NCBI GenBank assembly: GCA_016699575.1 | Contig: CP064979.1 | Location: 3,286,001-3,350,000, forward strand | Source of the DNA: Flavobacteriales bacterium | GTDB lineage: Bacteria > Bacteroidota > Bacteroidia > Flavobacteriales_F > PHOS-HE28 | Reading direction: 5' to 3' | DNA length: 64,000 nucleotides | Shown here: piece after piece, positions 8,638 to 17,171 of the stretch | Layout of the letters: each line of letters opens with the position of its first letter | How positions within the stretch are numbered: position 1 is the first letter of the stretch | Translations under genes and position numbers: made by a program | The notes under the pieces: model-generated | The model's input: only the letters and a program-made list of their open reading frames with translations | Databases searched by the model: none | What the model was told of the DNA's origin: nothing

Positions 8638-9720
8638 ATGAGCGAACTGTTGGAGAAACTGCGCGCCGTGTACGATCGGCGCATCGAGGTGGAGAAGAGC
8701 CTCAGCGATCCGTCGGTCATTGCGGACCAGAAGCGCTTTGCCGAGCTGAGCCGCACCTACAAGGAACTGGAGCCCATCACGCAAGCCTTCCACCGCTTCC
8801 AGAAACTGCACACGGACCTGAAGGGCGCGGAGGACATGCTGCGTACCGAGAGGGATGCCGACATGGTGGCCATGGCGCGCGCCGAACGCGACGAACTACG
8901 CACTCAGGTGGAAGGCATGGAGGAGGAAGTGCGCATGCTTTTGGTACCGAAGGACCCGAACGACGCGCGCAACTGTACGATGGAGATCCGCGGTGGCACC
9001 GGAGGCGACGAGGCCAGCATCTTCGCTGGTGACCTCTACCGGATGTACTCACGCTACTGCGAAGGCCGCGGCTGGACGGTGGAAGTCGCCGACTTCAGCG
9101 AAGGCACCGTGGGCGGCTACAAGGAGGTCGTCTTCAACGTGGTGGGCGAGGGTGCCTACGGTACGTTGAAGTTCGAGGCCGGGGTGCATCGTGTGCAGCG
9201 GGTGCCCGAGACCGAGGCCAGCGGCCGTGTGCATACGAGCGCTGCGACGGTTGCCGTGCTGCCCGAAGCCGACGAGTTCGACTTCGACATCAAGGAAAGC
9301 GATGTGAAGATGGAGACCGCACGGAGCGGCGGCGCCGGCGGCCAGAACGTGAACAAAGTGGAGACCAAGGTGCGCCTCACCCACATCCCCACTGGTACCG
9401 TGGTGATGTGCCAGACGGAGCGCAGCCAGCTCGGCAACCGCATGAAGGCCATGCAGATGCTGCGCACCAAGCTCTACGACGAAGCCTTGCAGAAGAAGCA
9501 ACAGGCGGAGGCCAGTCACCGCAAGAGCCAGGTGAGCAGCGGCGACCGCAGCGCGAAGATCCGCACGTACAACTACCCGCAGAGCCGTGTCACCGATCAC
9601 CGCATCGAATTCACGAGTCATGCGCTGCCCGCGATCATGAACGGTGCCATCGAAGAACTCATCGATGCTCTGCAACTGGCTGACCGCACCGAACGCCTCA
9701 AGGAAACCAGCAACGCATGA
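8638..9720 (+). CDS. prfA: Peptide chain release factor 1
   Basis: 360 residues, the usual length. Releases nascent peptides at UAA and UAG stop codons. The ester-hydrolysis motif GGQ is in RSGGAGGQNVNKVETKVRL (about residues 228-246). The stop-codon reading loop has the RF1 form VPETEASGRVHTSAATVAV, with PET in place of the enterobacterial PAT tripeptide, a common variant. The pyrF start overlaps the prfA stop (ATGA), so the two are translationally coupled. Confidence 0.97.
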   Translation: MSELLEKLRAVYDRRIEVEKSLSDPSVIADQKRFAELSRTYKELEPITQAFHRFQKLHTDLKGAEDMLRTERDADMVAMARAERDELRTQVEGMEEEVRMLLVPKDPNDARNCTMEIRGGTGGDEASIFAGDLYRMYSRYCEGRGWTVEVADFSEGTVGGYKEVVFNVVGEGAYGTLKFEAGVHRVQRVPETEASGRVHTSAATVAVLPEADEFDFDIKESDVKMETARSGGAGGQNVNKVETKVRLTHIPTGTVVMCQTERSQLGNRMKAMQMLRTKLYDEALQKKQQAEASHRKSQVSSGDRSAKIRTYNYPQSRVTDHRIEFTSHALPAIMNGAIEELIDALQLADRTERLKETSNA

Positions 9721-10547
9721 CACGCGCAGAGCTCGTTGCGGTTATCAAGCGAAAGCGCAGCCTGCTTTGCGTGGGCTTGGATACCGAAGCACACTTGGTG
9801 CCGGAGCAGTTCCGGGGTTCTGTTGATCCGGTCGGTGTGTTCAACGAAGCCATGATCGAAGCAACGCACCACACGGCGGTGGCCTACAAGTTGAACCTCG
9901 CGTTCTATGAAGCCTTGGGCGTTCCAGGCTGGCAGAGCATGGAGCGCACCGTGGCTGCTATCCGGGCCAAAGGCGACTGCTTCATCATCGCCGATGCCAA
10001 GCGCGGCGACATCGGCAACACTGCGCGCAAGTACGCCGAAGCGTTCTTCGACAAGCTTGGCTTCGACGCCGTTACCATCGCTCCGTACATGGGCAAGGAC
10101 AGCGTGACGCCTTTCCTGGGTCGCAGCGGAAAATGGGCCATTGTGCTGGGTGTAACCAGCAACGAAGGCGCATTGGATTTCCAGTTCCTGCCGGTGGATG
10201 TTGAACAACATCGTCTGTTCGAGCGCGTAATGGAAAGGGTGGGAGAGTGGGGCAGCCCGGATGACACCATGTTCGTGGTCGGGGCCACTCGAACGGATGT
10301 GCTGGCACAGGCAAGAGCCATTGCACCACACAACTTCTTCCTCGTTCCGGGCGTTGGCGCGCAAGGCGGCGACCTGAACGCCGTTCTCGACACCTGCATG
10401 ATTTCCGATGGCGGGCTCCTGATCAACAGTTCCCGTGGTATCCTCTACGCCGGGAAGGGAGAGGATGCCGTCCCAGCGGCCAAGCGCGCCGCCGAAGAAC
10501 TGCAGAAGCAGATGGAGGCTGCGATGCGGGCGAGGGGGTTGTGCTGA
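9717..10547 (+). CDS. pyrF: Orotidine-5'-phosphate decarboxylase, type 2
   Basis: 276 residues. Decarboxylates OMP to UMP, the last step of pyrimidine synthesis. The catalytic Asp-x-Lys-xx-Asp array is in IADAKRGDIGNTARKYA (about residues 96-112). FCVGLDTE-like start (LLCVGLDTEAHLVPEQF) and the phosphate-binding end VPGVGAQGGD ... LINSSRGILYA fit the family. Length and motif pattern are of the longer type 2 branch. Overlaps prfA by 4 nt. Confidence 0.95.
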   Translation: MTRAELVAVIKRKRSLLCVGLDTEAHLVPEQFRGSVDPVGVFNEAMIEATHHTAVAYKLNLAFYEALGVPGWQSMERTVAAIRAKGDCFIIADAKRGDIGNTARKYAEAFFDKLGFDAVTIAPYMGKDSVTPFLGRSGKWAIVLGVTSNEGALDFQFLPVDVEQHRLFERVMERVGEWGSPDDTMFVVGATRTDVLAQARAIAPHNFFLVPGVGAQGGDLNAVLDTCMISDGGLLINSSRGILYAGKGEDAVPAAKRAAEELQKQMEAAMRARGLC

Positions 10548-10560
10548 GACGTTCTTCCGG

Positions 10561-10641
10561 CTGGATCGCTTCGTCGTTCCTCCTCGCGATGACGGTTCGA
10601 CAACCGTCATCGCGAGCCCTTCGCAGGGCGACGCGATCCAG
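10561..10641 (+). repeat. Interspersed palindromic repeat (CTGGATCGC ... GCGATCCAG family)
   Basis: Outer inverted ends ctggatcgc / gcgatccag enclose an inner perfect 15-bp stem (10583-10597 with 10602-10616, ctcgcgatgacggtt). Related copies are found at 45952-46077, 46193-46223 and 63007-63046 in this window. The words GCGATGACG and CTGGATCGCTTCG are typical of a repeat family found between genes in many bacteria. Confidence 0.8.
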
Positions 10642-10680
10642 CACTAGGAAGTGTGCGCTGTTCTGCACATCTTGTCGCTC

Positions 10681-12018
10681 ATGCCCCTGACGAAATCCCC
10701 GTCGCTTGCTGAGCCGCCTCGGCTGCCGGATTTCCCGCATGGCGAGGACCTGCTCCAGTTCATTTGGGAGCAGCAGCTTTTCGCACGGCATGATCTCGCC
10801 ACAGTAGAAGGAAACTCTGTGGAGGTGGTGAAGCCGGGGCGTTTGCAACCCAACTCCGGTCCTGACTTCCACGACGGGCGTATCCGGCTCGATGACCAGT
10901 TGTTCGCGGGGAACATCGAAGTGCATGTGCGTGCGAGCGAGTGGTTCCTGCACAGGCACCACGAAGATCCGGCCTACGACAACGTCATCCTGCACGTTGT
11001 TCACACCCACGACATGGATGTGCGCACGAGCAAGGGCGGCCGCGTGCCCACCTTGGTGCTCGGCGATCGCATAAGCAAATGGAGCTTGGCGGCATACGAG
11101 CGCTTGATGCACACCAAGGCGTGGGTGCCGTGCGCAGGTTCCATCGGTGCCGTCGATCCAGCGCGCATCGACTTCTGGTTGGAGCGGCTGCTCATTGAGC
11201 GCTTGGAGCGTAAGACGAAGGACGTCGAGCAGGTCATAGCGCGCTGTCGTGGAGATGAGGCCGAGGCTTTCCACCAGCATTTGGCCGCTGGCTTCGGCTT
11301 CAAGGTGAACGCCGAACCCTTCGCCCAGTTGGCGCGCGCGCTGCCGCTGAAGGTGCTGCTCAAGTACCGCGACAACGCTTTGCGCACCGAGGCACTTGTT
11401 CTCGGGACGGCGGGTCTTCTGCAAGTGGATTTCGTGGATGAGCATCCGCGGCGGATACAGGAAGAATTCACGGCGCTGGCGGTCCTCCATGGATTGAGGC
11501 CGCTTTCCCCGGCGATCTGGAAGTTCGGTCGATTGCGCCCGGCCAACTTCCCCACGGTGCGCCTAGTGCAATTCGCCCGGCTGTTCTCAAAGCTCGATGG
11601 CGTTTTCGGGCGTTTGTTGGAGCAGGAGCGTGCCGCGGATCTCATTCCTCTGCTCGAAGTGGAGGCCGACGGTTATTGGCATGACCACTGGCTACTGGAC
11701 AAAACCGCCAAACCGGAGCCAAAGCGTTTGGGCAGCACGGCCGCGGAGCTGCTGGTCATCAACGTCATCGTGCCTTTCCTCTTTGCGGTGGGCCGCTTGC
11801 ACGGCAAACCCGAACTGGCCGACCGCGCGCTTGGCCTGCTCGATCAGCTACCGCCCGAAGCCAACACCATCATTGAGGGCTGGGAAAGTCTCGGCATCCG
11901 TGCCCGCTCTGCCGCACGCACCCAACCCTTGCTCGAACTGAAGAACGAATACTGCGGGCAACGCCGTTGCCTACATTGCGTCATCGGCACGGAACTGCTC
12001 AAGCGACCTGCACCATGA
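10681..12018 (+). CDS. DUF2851 family protein
   Basis: 445 residues from the ATG at 10681; an in-frame codon at 10651 overlaps the end of the upstream repeat and is less likely. The N-terminal part carries the conserved EDLLQFIWEQQLF and the acidic, histidine-rich stretch NSGPDFHDGRI / NIEVHVRASEW / DPAYDNVILHVV, which suggests a metal-dependent nuclease-like core, though no activity is known for the family. The C-terminus has a cysteine cluster, YCGQRRCLHCVIG. No signal peptide, so cytoplasmic. Its stop overlaps the start of the PspC-like gene (ATGA), so they form a two-gene operon. Confidence 0.85.
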   Translation: MPLTKSPSLAEPPRLPDFPHGEDLLQFIWEQQLFARHDLATVEGNSVEVVKPGRLQPNSGPDFHDGRIRLDDQLFAGNIEVHVRASEWFLHRHHEDPAYDNVILHVVHTHDMDVRTSKGGRVPTLVLGDRISKWSLAAYERLMHTKAWVPCAGSIGAVDPARIDFWLERLLIERLERKTKDVEQVIARCRGDEAEAFHQHLAAGFGFKVNAEPFAQLARALPLKVLLKYRDNALRTEALVLGTAGLLQVDFVDEHPRRIQEEFTALAVLHGLRPLSPAIWKFGRLRPANFPTVRLVQFARLFSKLDGVFGRLLEQERAADLIPLLEVEADGYWHDHWLLDKTAKPEPKRLGSTAAELLVINVIVPFLFAVGRLHGKPELADRALGLLDQLPPEANTIIEGWESLGIRARSAARTQPLLELKNEYCGQRRCLHCVIGTELLKRPAP

Positions 12019-12245
12019 TCGACCGCATCAAGACCGTTACGGAACGCCAGGCGTTCGGCGTGTGCGCATGGTGGGGCGACAAGCTCAACATCAAACCCGA
12101 GCAAGTACGCCTCAGCTTCATCTATCTGGGCTGCATCACTGCTGGCCTGCACCTCGTCGTCTACCTGGTTATGGCTTTCGTGCTCCAGCACAAGGAGCGC
12201 ATCAAGCGTCCCTTCAGCAAGCGGAGCACGGTGTGGGAGTTGTAG
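12015..12245 (+). CDS. PspC-domain small membrane protein
   Basis: 76 residues. A PspC-like domain (GVCAWWGDKLNIKPEQVRLSF...) with a hydrophobic helix about residues 36-56 and a basic C-terminal tail. PspC proteins sense or respond to envelope stress at the inner membrane in proteobacteria; the role of short Bacteroidota versions is not known. Start ATG overlaps the DUF2851 stop codon. Confidence 0.8.
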   Translation: MIDRIKTVTERQAFGVCAWWGDKLNIKPEQVRLSFIYLGCITAGLHLVVYLVMAFVLQHKERIKRPFSKRSTVWEL

Positions 12246-12326
12246 GCTGGTGTCCCTCCATTCCGTAGGCTTGCATTCCCTCCCGTTCCGCACAACGTGC
12301 CCGTTGCGCAGCCCGGTTGCACCGCG

Positions 12327-13994
12327 ATGAACACGGACATCATCATCATTGGATCCGGGGCCGGGGGCTTGTCGGCCGCCATTTGTCTGGCCCGTGCGGG
12401 CAAGAAGGTCCTGGTGCTGGAGCAGCACGATGTCCCCGGCGGCTGGTGCCACAGTTTCCAATTGCACGGGCACCGCTTCAGTCCGGGTGTGCACTACATC
12501 GGCATGATGGGCGAGGGGGAAAGCACCCGCGAACTCTATGAAGGCCTGGGCGTAGCCAACGACATGGTGTTCTTCCGCATGAACCCCACGGCCTATGAGC
12601 ATTGCTGGATCGGTGAACACCGCATCGATATGCCTGCGGGGATGGACAACCTGTTCGAGCACCTTGCCGCTCGTTTCCCGCACGAGCGCAAAGGGTTGAA
12701 GCGCTACCTCACCACGGTGCGCAACGTCAGCGACCAATTGCAGCTCATTCATCGCATGAGCGGTTTCTGGGACCACCTCACCATCCCGTTCCGCACGCGG
12801 CACTTGGGCAAGTACGGTCTGTTCAGCTTGAAGCGCGTCATCGACTGGCACATCAAAGATCCGCTGCTCAAGAGCGTGCTCAATGTGCAGTGCGGCGATC
12901 ATGGGCTTCCGCCGAGCCTTGCGCCCTTCCCGGTGCACGCTGCTGTGATGCAGCACTACTTCGATGGTGGCTACTACCCGATAGGCGGTGGCGCCGGGAT
13001 CGTGAAGGCCATGACCAACGCGATCAAGAGGCATGGCGGCGTGGTCCGCACCAGCGCGCGCGTAAAGCGCATCCTGCTGGAGGGCGAGGGCAAGCACCAA
13101 AGCGTGGTTGGCGTTGAACTCGCCGATGGTGAAAGGATATCTGCGCCGATAGTCATCAGTAACGCTGATCCGCATAAGACATATATGGGCATGGTGGGAC
13201 GCGAACGATTGAATGCGGGCCTGCTCAAACAGCTGGACCGGTCGCGTTACTCGGTCACCAGCATCATGCTATTCGTGACCGTGGAAATGGACGTACGCGC
13301 CGCTGGTCTCGACTCCGGCAACATCTGGATGCTGCGCGACAACGTGGACATGGAGGTGCTTTTCCGCGACATGTCCCGCAATGACATTCTCACGGACGAC
13401 GAGTTCCCTGCGGCTTTCATCAGCTGCCCCACACTGAAGGACCCGGCCAGCTTCAACGGCCGTCACCACACCATCGAGATGGTGACCTATCTCGACTACA
13501 AGGCCTTTGAACGCTTTGAGGGGATGGAGGAACGATCACTGGAGTACCTCGAATGGAAGGCCCGCATCCAGGAGAAGATGTTGAACGGATTGGAGCGCGT
13601 GCTGCCCGGTGTTCGCAAGCATGTGGTGCATGCCGATATCGGAACACCCATCACCAACGAGCACTATGTGCAGAGCACACGGGGCAGCGTGTACGGCACG
13701 GAGAAGACCCTGAAGCACGTTGGTCCTTTCGCCTTCAAGCCGAAGTCGCCGATCCGTGGCCTCTATCTCACCGGTGCCAGCACCCTTACGCACGGTGTCG
13801 CAGGTGCCTCCATTTCAGGGGTCATTACCGCAGCGCAAGTGCTGGGCTGCGCCAAGGACGATCTCTTGAAGTCCGACCCGACACAACGACTGCGCATCCA
13901 TGATGCAGAGGATGCCACCACCTGGCCGGAGTTCGTGTTGGCGAAACGAGCGGATCGCGCTCGGCGGTCGGGGGCGCCAGCTGACGTGGGATAG
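12327..13994 (+). CDS. FAD-dependent oxidoreductase, phytoene desaturase / retinol saturase family
   Basis: 555 residues. N-terminal Rossmann dinucleotide-binding motif DIIIIGSGAGGLSAA (residues 4-18) with the acidic end of strand 2 (VLVLEQHDVPGGW). GVHYIG and, near the C-terminus, GLYLTGASTLTHGVAGASISG are typical of the CrtI / CrtISO / retinol 13,14-reductase group, which reduce or isomerise polyene and other lipid substrates. Substrate cannot be told from sequence and no carotenoid genes are nearby. The ATG at 12327 is chosen as it starts the Rossmann fold. Confidence 0.85.
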   Translation: MNTDIIIIGSGAGGLSAAICLARAGKKVLVLEQHDVPGGWCHSFQLHGHRFSPGVHYIGMMGEGESTRELYEGLGVANDMVFFRMNPTAYEHCWIGEHRIDMPAGMDNLFEHLAARFPHERKGLKRYLTTVRNVSDQLQLIHRMSGFWDHLTIPFRTRHLGKYGLFSLKRVIDWHIKDPLLKSVLNVQCGDHGLPPSLAPFPVHAAVMQHYFDGGYYPIGGGAGIVKAMTNAIKRHGGVVRTSARVKRILLEGEGKHQSVVGVELADGERISAPIVISNADPHKTYMGMVGRERLNAGLLKQLDRSRYSVTSIMLFVTVEMDVRAAGLDSGNIWMLRDNVDMEVLFRDMSRNDILTDDEFPAAFISCPTLKDPASFNGRHHTIEMVTYLDYKAFERFEGMEERSLEYLEWKARIQEKMLNGLERVLPGVRKHVVHADIGTPITNEHYVQSTRGSVYGTEKTLKHVGPFAFKPKSPIRGLYLTGASTLTHGVAGASISGVITAAQVLGCAKDDLLKSDPTQRLRIHDAEDATTWPEFVLAKRADRARRSGAPADVG

Positions 13995-14036
13995 CTCAGA
14001 TGTGCCGCTTAGCCTTGCCGATTATGCAAGGCGCCC

Positions 14037-14044
14037 CATCTTCG
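14037..14044 (+). promoter_or_regulatory. -7 promoter box directly before the RmlD-like gene
   Basis: catcttcg lies 4 nt before the ATG at 14049. Such a short gap would give a leaderless or nearly leaderless transcript. Confidence 0.5.
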
Positions 14045-14048
14045 CCGC

Positions 14049-14966
14049 ATGCGCATTCTTGTCACCGGTAGCAACGGTTTGTTGGGGCAGAAGCTCGTGG
14101 CGGCGCTGAAGCACGACCCGGAAGTGCAGCTCATCGCCACTTCCCGGGGAGATGATCGCACACCCGTCCCTTCGGGCTATACGTACACTCCCTTGGATTG
14201 CACCGTTGCCGAGCAGGTGCTGACCGTGCTGCGCGATCACCGTCCCGACGCCATCATCCACACGGCTGCCATGACCAACGTGGATGCCTGCGAACTCGAA
14301 CCCGCTGAGTGCCGCAGGCAAAACGTTCAATCCGTGGAGAACCTGTGCAACGCGGCCAAGACCATCGATTCGCACCTCATCCACCTCAGCACCGACTTCA
14401 TCTTCGACGGTGAGGCCGGACCGTACAGCGAGGAAGATGAGCCCCGCCCGCTGAGCATCTACGGCCAGAGCAAGCTCGATGCGGAGCGTGCGGTGATGAA
14501 CGCCGGGCTCCGACGTTGGGCTGTAGCCCGCACCATCATTGTTTACGGCATCGCCCCGGGCCTCAGTCGCAGCAATGTAGTGCTCTGGGCGAAGAGTGCT
14601 TTGGAGAAGGGGGAGCCCATCAAGGTGGTGCATGACCAATGGCGCATGCCAACATTGGCCGAGGACTTGGCTGACGGTTGCATCGCCATTGCGAAGGAGC
14701 GCGCCACGGGCATCTACAACCTATCGGGCCCCGATGGTATGTCCATCCTGGAACTCGTTCAGCGCGTGGGCAAGTTCTTCGGCTTGGACATCTCCGTGGT
14801 CCGCCCCGTTGACAGCGCCAGCCTGAACCAGCCGGCCAAGCGGCCACCTCGTACCGGGTTCGTGCTGGACAAGGCAGTGCGCGACTTGGGATACGCCCCG
14901 AGGGGATTTGAAGCAGGTTTGGCCGTGCTCAAGACCCAGTTGGCAGAGGTCAAAGGGCAGCCTTGA
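14049..14966 (+). CDS. RmlD-like NAD(P)-dependent sugar-nucleotide reductase (SDR family)
   Basis: 305 residues. Extended short-chain dehydrogenase: glycine motif TGSNGLLGQ (residues 6-14), NVDACELEP, STDFIFDG, and the catalytic YGQSKLDAE (Tyr-xxx-Lys). Closest to dTDP-4-dehydrorhamnose reductase (RmlD), which makes dTDP-L-rhamnose for surface polysaccharide. No rmlABC genes are nearby, so a related substrate is possible. Transcribed from its own closely spaced promoter box. Confidence 0.8.
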   Translation: MRILVTGSNGLLGQKLVAALKHDPEVQLIATSRGDDRTPVPSGYTYTPLDCTVAEQVLTVLRDHRPDAIIHTAAMTNVDACELEPAECRRQNVQSVENLCNAAKTIDSHLIHLSTDFIFDGEAGPYSEEDEPRPLSIYGQSKLDAERAVMNAGLRRWAVARTIIVYGIAPGLSRSNVVLWAKSALEKGEPIKVVHDQWRMPTLAEDLADGCIAIAKERATGIYNLSGPDGMSILELVQRVGKFFGLDISVVRPVDSASLNQPAKRPPRTGFVLDKAVRDLGYAPRGFEAGLAVLKTQLAEVKGQP

Positions 14967-14978
14967 ACGAGGACCGGT

Positions 14979-15009
14979 ATTGTTTTCGCCTGCAACTGAG
15001 CTACATTTG
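14979..15009 (+). promoter_or_regulatory. Promoter of the ECF sigma gene (-33 and -7 elements)
   Basis: ATTG at 14979-14982, a 19-nt spacer, and a perfect TACATTTG (15002-15009). This is the best full match to the Bacteroidota -33/-7 promoter in the window. It implies an untranslated leader of roughly 170 nt before the sigma gene at 15188. Confidence 0.7.
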
Positions 15010-15187
15010 GTCCAACCACAAGAATTTTCCACGGGTCGCACAATACCCACTTGTGGTGAACGTTAAAGCAACCGGACCGGCCTGTTCCACGTCAAAGGAC
15101 CCGAACCGCCCGAGCCAACCTAAACCCACCGACGCATAGGCATAGACCTCTACCCTGAACTTCTGTTCCACTTAAAAAGGGAAGGTC

Positions 15188-15799
15188 ATGCTTGTGAAGC
15201 GTCTTCAGCCCCAAAGGCTTGGGCATCTGTCCGATTCGGACCTGTTGAAACAGTACCTCGAAGGCCGTGAGGAGGCCTTTGCCACACTGCTGCACCGCCA
15301 CAAGCGGAAGGTGTGGAGCCACATCTACCTCATGGTGCGCGACCGGGAGGTCACCGAGGACATCTTCCAAGAGACCTTCATCAAGGTGGTGAACGTGCTC
15401 AAAAGCGACCGCTACACCGACGAAGGGAAGTTCCTGCCTTGGGTGCTGCGAGTAGCGCACAACATGGTCATCGACCATTTCCGCCGGGGCAAGAAGATGC
15501 ACCTGCTGCGGAGCGATGACGAGCATGACGTATTCGCCCGCATCAAGCAGACCGACCAGAACGTCGAGCAGCGCATGGTGAACGTGCAGATCGATGAGGA
15601 CGTGCGCAAGCTCATCGACACCCTGCCGCCGGAACAGCGGGAAGTGGTGATCATGCGCACGTACATGAACATGAGCTTCAAGGAGATCGCCGACGTGACC
15701 CAGGTGAGCATCAACACCGCTTTGGGCCGTATGCGCTACGCACTCATCAACATGCGCAAGCTCATCGACAAGAACGCCATGATGCTGGAGCGGGCCTGA
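15188..15799 (+). CDS. ECF-type RNA polymerase sigma-70 factor
   Basis: 203 residues. Region 2 is about residues 18-95 (DLLKQYLEGREEAFATLLHR, EDIFQETFIKVVN, KFLPWVLRVAHNMVIDHFR) and region 4 about 135-190 (LPPEQREVVIMRTYMNMSFKEIAD, then the helix-turn-helix). Regions 1.1 and 3 are absent, as in ECF sigmas. It resembles the widely conserved Bacteroidota ECF sigma related to SigP, which controls T9SS genes in Porphyromonas gingivalis; that link is inference. No adjacent anti-sigma gene is seen. It has an unusually long leader and a strong terminator. Confidence 0.92.
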   Translation: MLVKRLQPQRLGHLSDSDLLKQYLEGREEAFATLLHRHKRKVWSHIYLMVRDREVTEDIFQETFIKVVNVLKSDRYTDEGKFLPWVLRVAHNMVIDHFRRGKKMHLLRSDDEHDVFARIKQTDQNVEQRMVNVQIDEDVRKLIDTLPPEQREVVIMRTYMNMSFKEIADVTQVSINTALGRMRYALINMRKLIDKNAMMLERA

Positions 15800-15820
15800 T
15801 CGGCCATGGAATGACAGGTT

Positions 15821-15852
15821 CCGGGGCGGCCCATTGGGCCGCCCCGGTCATT
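15821..15852 (+). terminator. Strong terminator after the sigma gene
   Basis: Perfect 12-bp GC-rich stem (15821-15832 with 15836-15847) and a 3-nt loop, followed by tcattt. Confidence 0.85.
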
Positions 15853-15934
15853 TCGCGACCGGTCGAGGCCGATTTCGCTTGGGGGCACAATACACCGGAA
15901 CCGAGGGGCGTTGTACACCCGAAATGCAAACCGC

Positions 15935-16102
15935 ATGAACCACACTACCCTTCGTAAACGCCGTTCCACCCGTCCTCGCTTGAACCTCGAACTACAACCC
16001 GGACCGCGCCCTGAGACCCTGGCAGCCATACTCGGCTACAGCAAGGCACTGCGGGTGGTGGATGCCCCGCCCATCGGGAAGGTGGCCATCGTACTGAACT
16101 GA
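15935..16102 (+). CDS. Small conserved basic protein
   Basis: 55 residues: an arginine-rich N-terminus (TTLRKRRSTRPRLN) followed by ETLAAILGYSKALRVV and a hydrophobic end, KVAIVLN. The pattern of a basic start, an 'I-L-x-Y-S-K-x-L' helix and a terminal V-x-L-N resembles short uncharacterised Bacteroidota proteins. Function unknown. Flanked by two terminators, so it is its own transcription unit. The ATG at 15935 is favoured over an in-frame codon at 15911. Confidence 0.6.
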   Translation: MNHTTLRKRRSTRPRLNLELQPGPRPETLAAILGYSKALRVVDAPPIGKVAIVLN

Positions 16103-16120
16103 ACCGGCTTATCGGACGGA

Positions 16121-16146
16121 AGCCCTGCTGCGAGCGGGGCTTTCGT
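16121..16146. terminator. Bidirectional terminator
   Basis: 9-bp stem with one G-T pair (16121-16129 with 16133-16141) and a 3-nt loop, followed by ttcgtcg. It lies between the small basic gene (plus) and the desaturase (minus) whose 3' ends face each other. Confidence 0.7.
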
Positions 16147-16148
16147 CG

Positions 16149-17171
16149 TTAGGCTGCCCGTAGTTCCCGCATGGTGACCATCCGCTGTTGGGCGGGGTCC
16201 CATGCCTTCAGTCTGAAACAGCGGATGATGTCGGCGGGCCGTAGCGAGGTGCGTTTCGCTTTCACCAGTTCCGGTATGGCGGCGTGCGCCTCCGGCAGCC
16301 GGTAGAACGGGATGTGCGCATTGAGGTGATGCACATGGTGAAACCCGATGTTGCCGGTGAACCACTGCATCACCGGGCTCATCTCCATGAAACTGCTGCT
16401 GTCCATGGCGGCTTTCACGTAGCTCCAGCCGTCCTTGTCGGCGAACACCGACCCCGGGAAGTTGTGCTGGGCGTAGAACAGGTAGCTGCCCAAGGCGAAC
16501 GTGACGAGGTAGGGCAGGAAGAACGCGAAGACGAGTCCCTGCCAACCGAAGAAGAACCACGTCGTCCACCCCAACGCAGCGTGGAAAACCAGCGTGAGCA
16601 GGCTGTCCCAGTGCTTGCCCCGATTGCTGATGAACGAGTTGAGGCACATGCCGATGATGAACACGAAGAGGTACCCGAAGGCGATGGCGAACGGGTGACG
16701 GATGAACAGGTAGGTGAAACGTTCGCTCTTGGTGAGCGTCTTGTACTTCTCCACAGTCACCACCGGGAAGGAGCCGATGCTGCTCGTGTAGAGCTTGCTG
16801 TTGTGTTTGTGATGGTGGTCGTGGCTGCGTTTCCAGATGCTGGGCGGGCTGAGCATCCAAACACCATAGAACCAGAAGAAGGCGTTGGCCAGCGGGCTGC
16901 GGTTGAGGATGCTTTTGTGCTGGTGGTCGTGGTAGAGGATGAAGACCCGTATGAGCGTTAGGCCCGCCAACACTCCGCTGATGGCCTTCAACCACCAGGT
17001 CGGCAGCAACAAAGCACCCAGATACCAAGCCACCAGAACGGCCACGGCCACACCCAAGTGCATCCAGCTCTTGCTGCGTAACTCATGGGCAAAGCGGCGT
17101 GTGGCCAGGATCAGGTCCTTGCCCTCAACCGGGGTTTTGTCCACTATGCGGCGGGCCGCTTGTGCTTCCAT
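16149..17171 (-). CDS. Membrane fatty-acid desaturase
   Basis: 340 residues from the ATG at 17171 (a TTG at 17192 is an alternative). Di-iron desaturase family: histidine boxes HDHQH (first), HDHHH (second, in SHDHHHKHN) and HHVHH (third), interspersed with four to six membrane helices. Introduces a double bond into acyl chains of membrane lipids. Its start lies within the last codons of the upstream acyltransferase gene, so the two are translationally coupled and both act on membrane lipids. Confidence 0.88.
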   Translation of the reverse strand: MEAQAARRIVDKTPVEGKDLILATRRFAHELRSKSWMHLGVAVAVLVAWYLGALLLPTWWLKAISGVLAGLTLIRVFILYHDHQHKSILNRSPLANAFFWFYGVWMLSPPSIWKRSHDHHHKHNSKLYTSSIGSFPVVTVEKYKTLTKSERFTYLFIRHPFAIAFGYLFVFIIGMCLNSFISNRGKHWDSLLTLVFHAALGWTTWFFFGWQGLVFAFFLPYLVTFALGSYLFYAQHNFPGSVFADKDGWSYVKAAMDSSSFMEMSPVMQWFTGNIGFHHVHHLNAHIPFYRLPEAHAAIPELVKAKRTSLRPADIIRCFRLKAWDPAQQRMVTMRELRAA

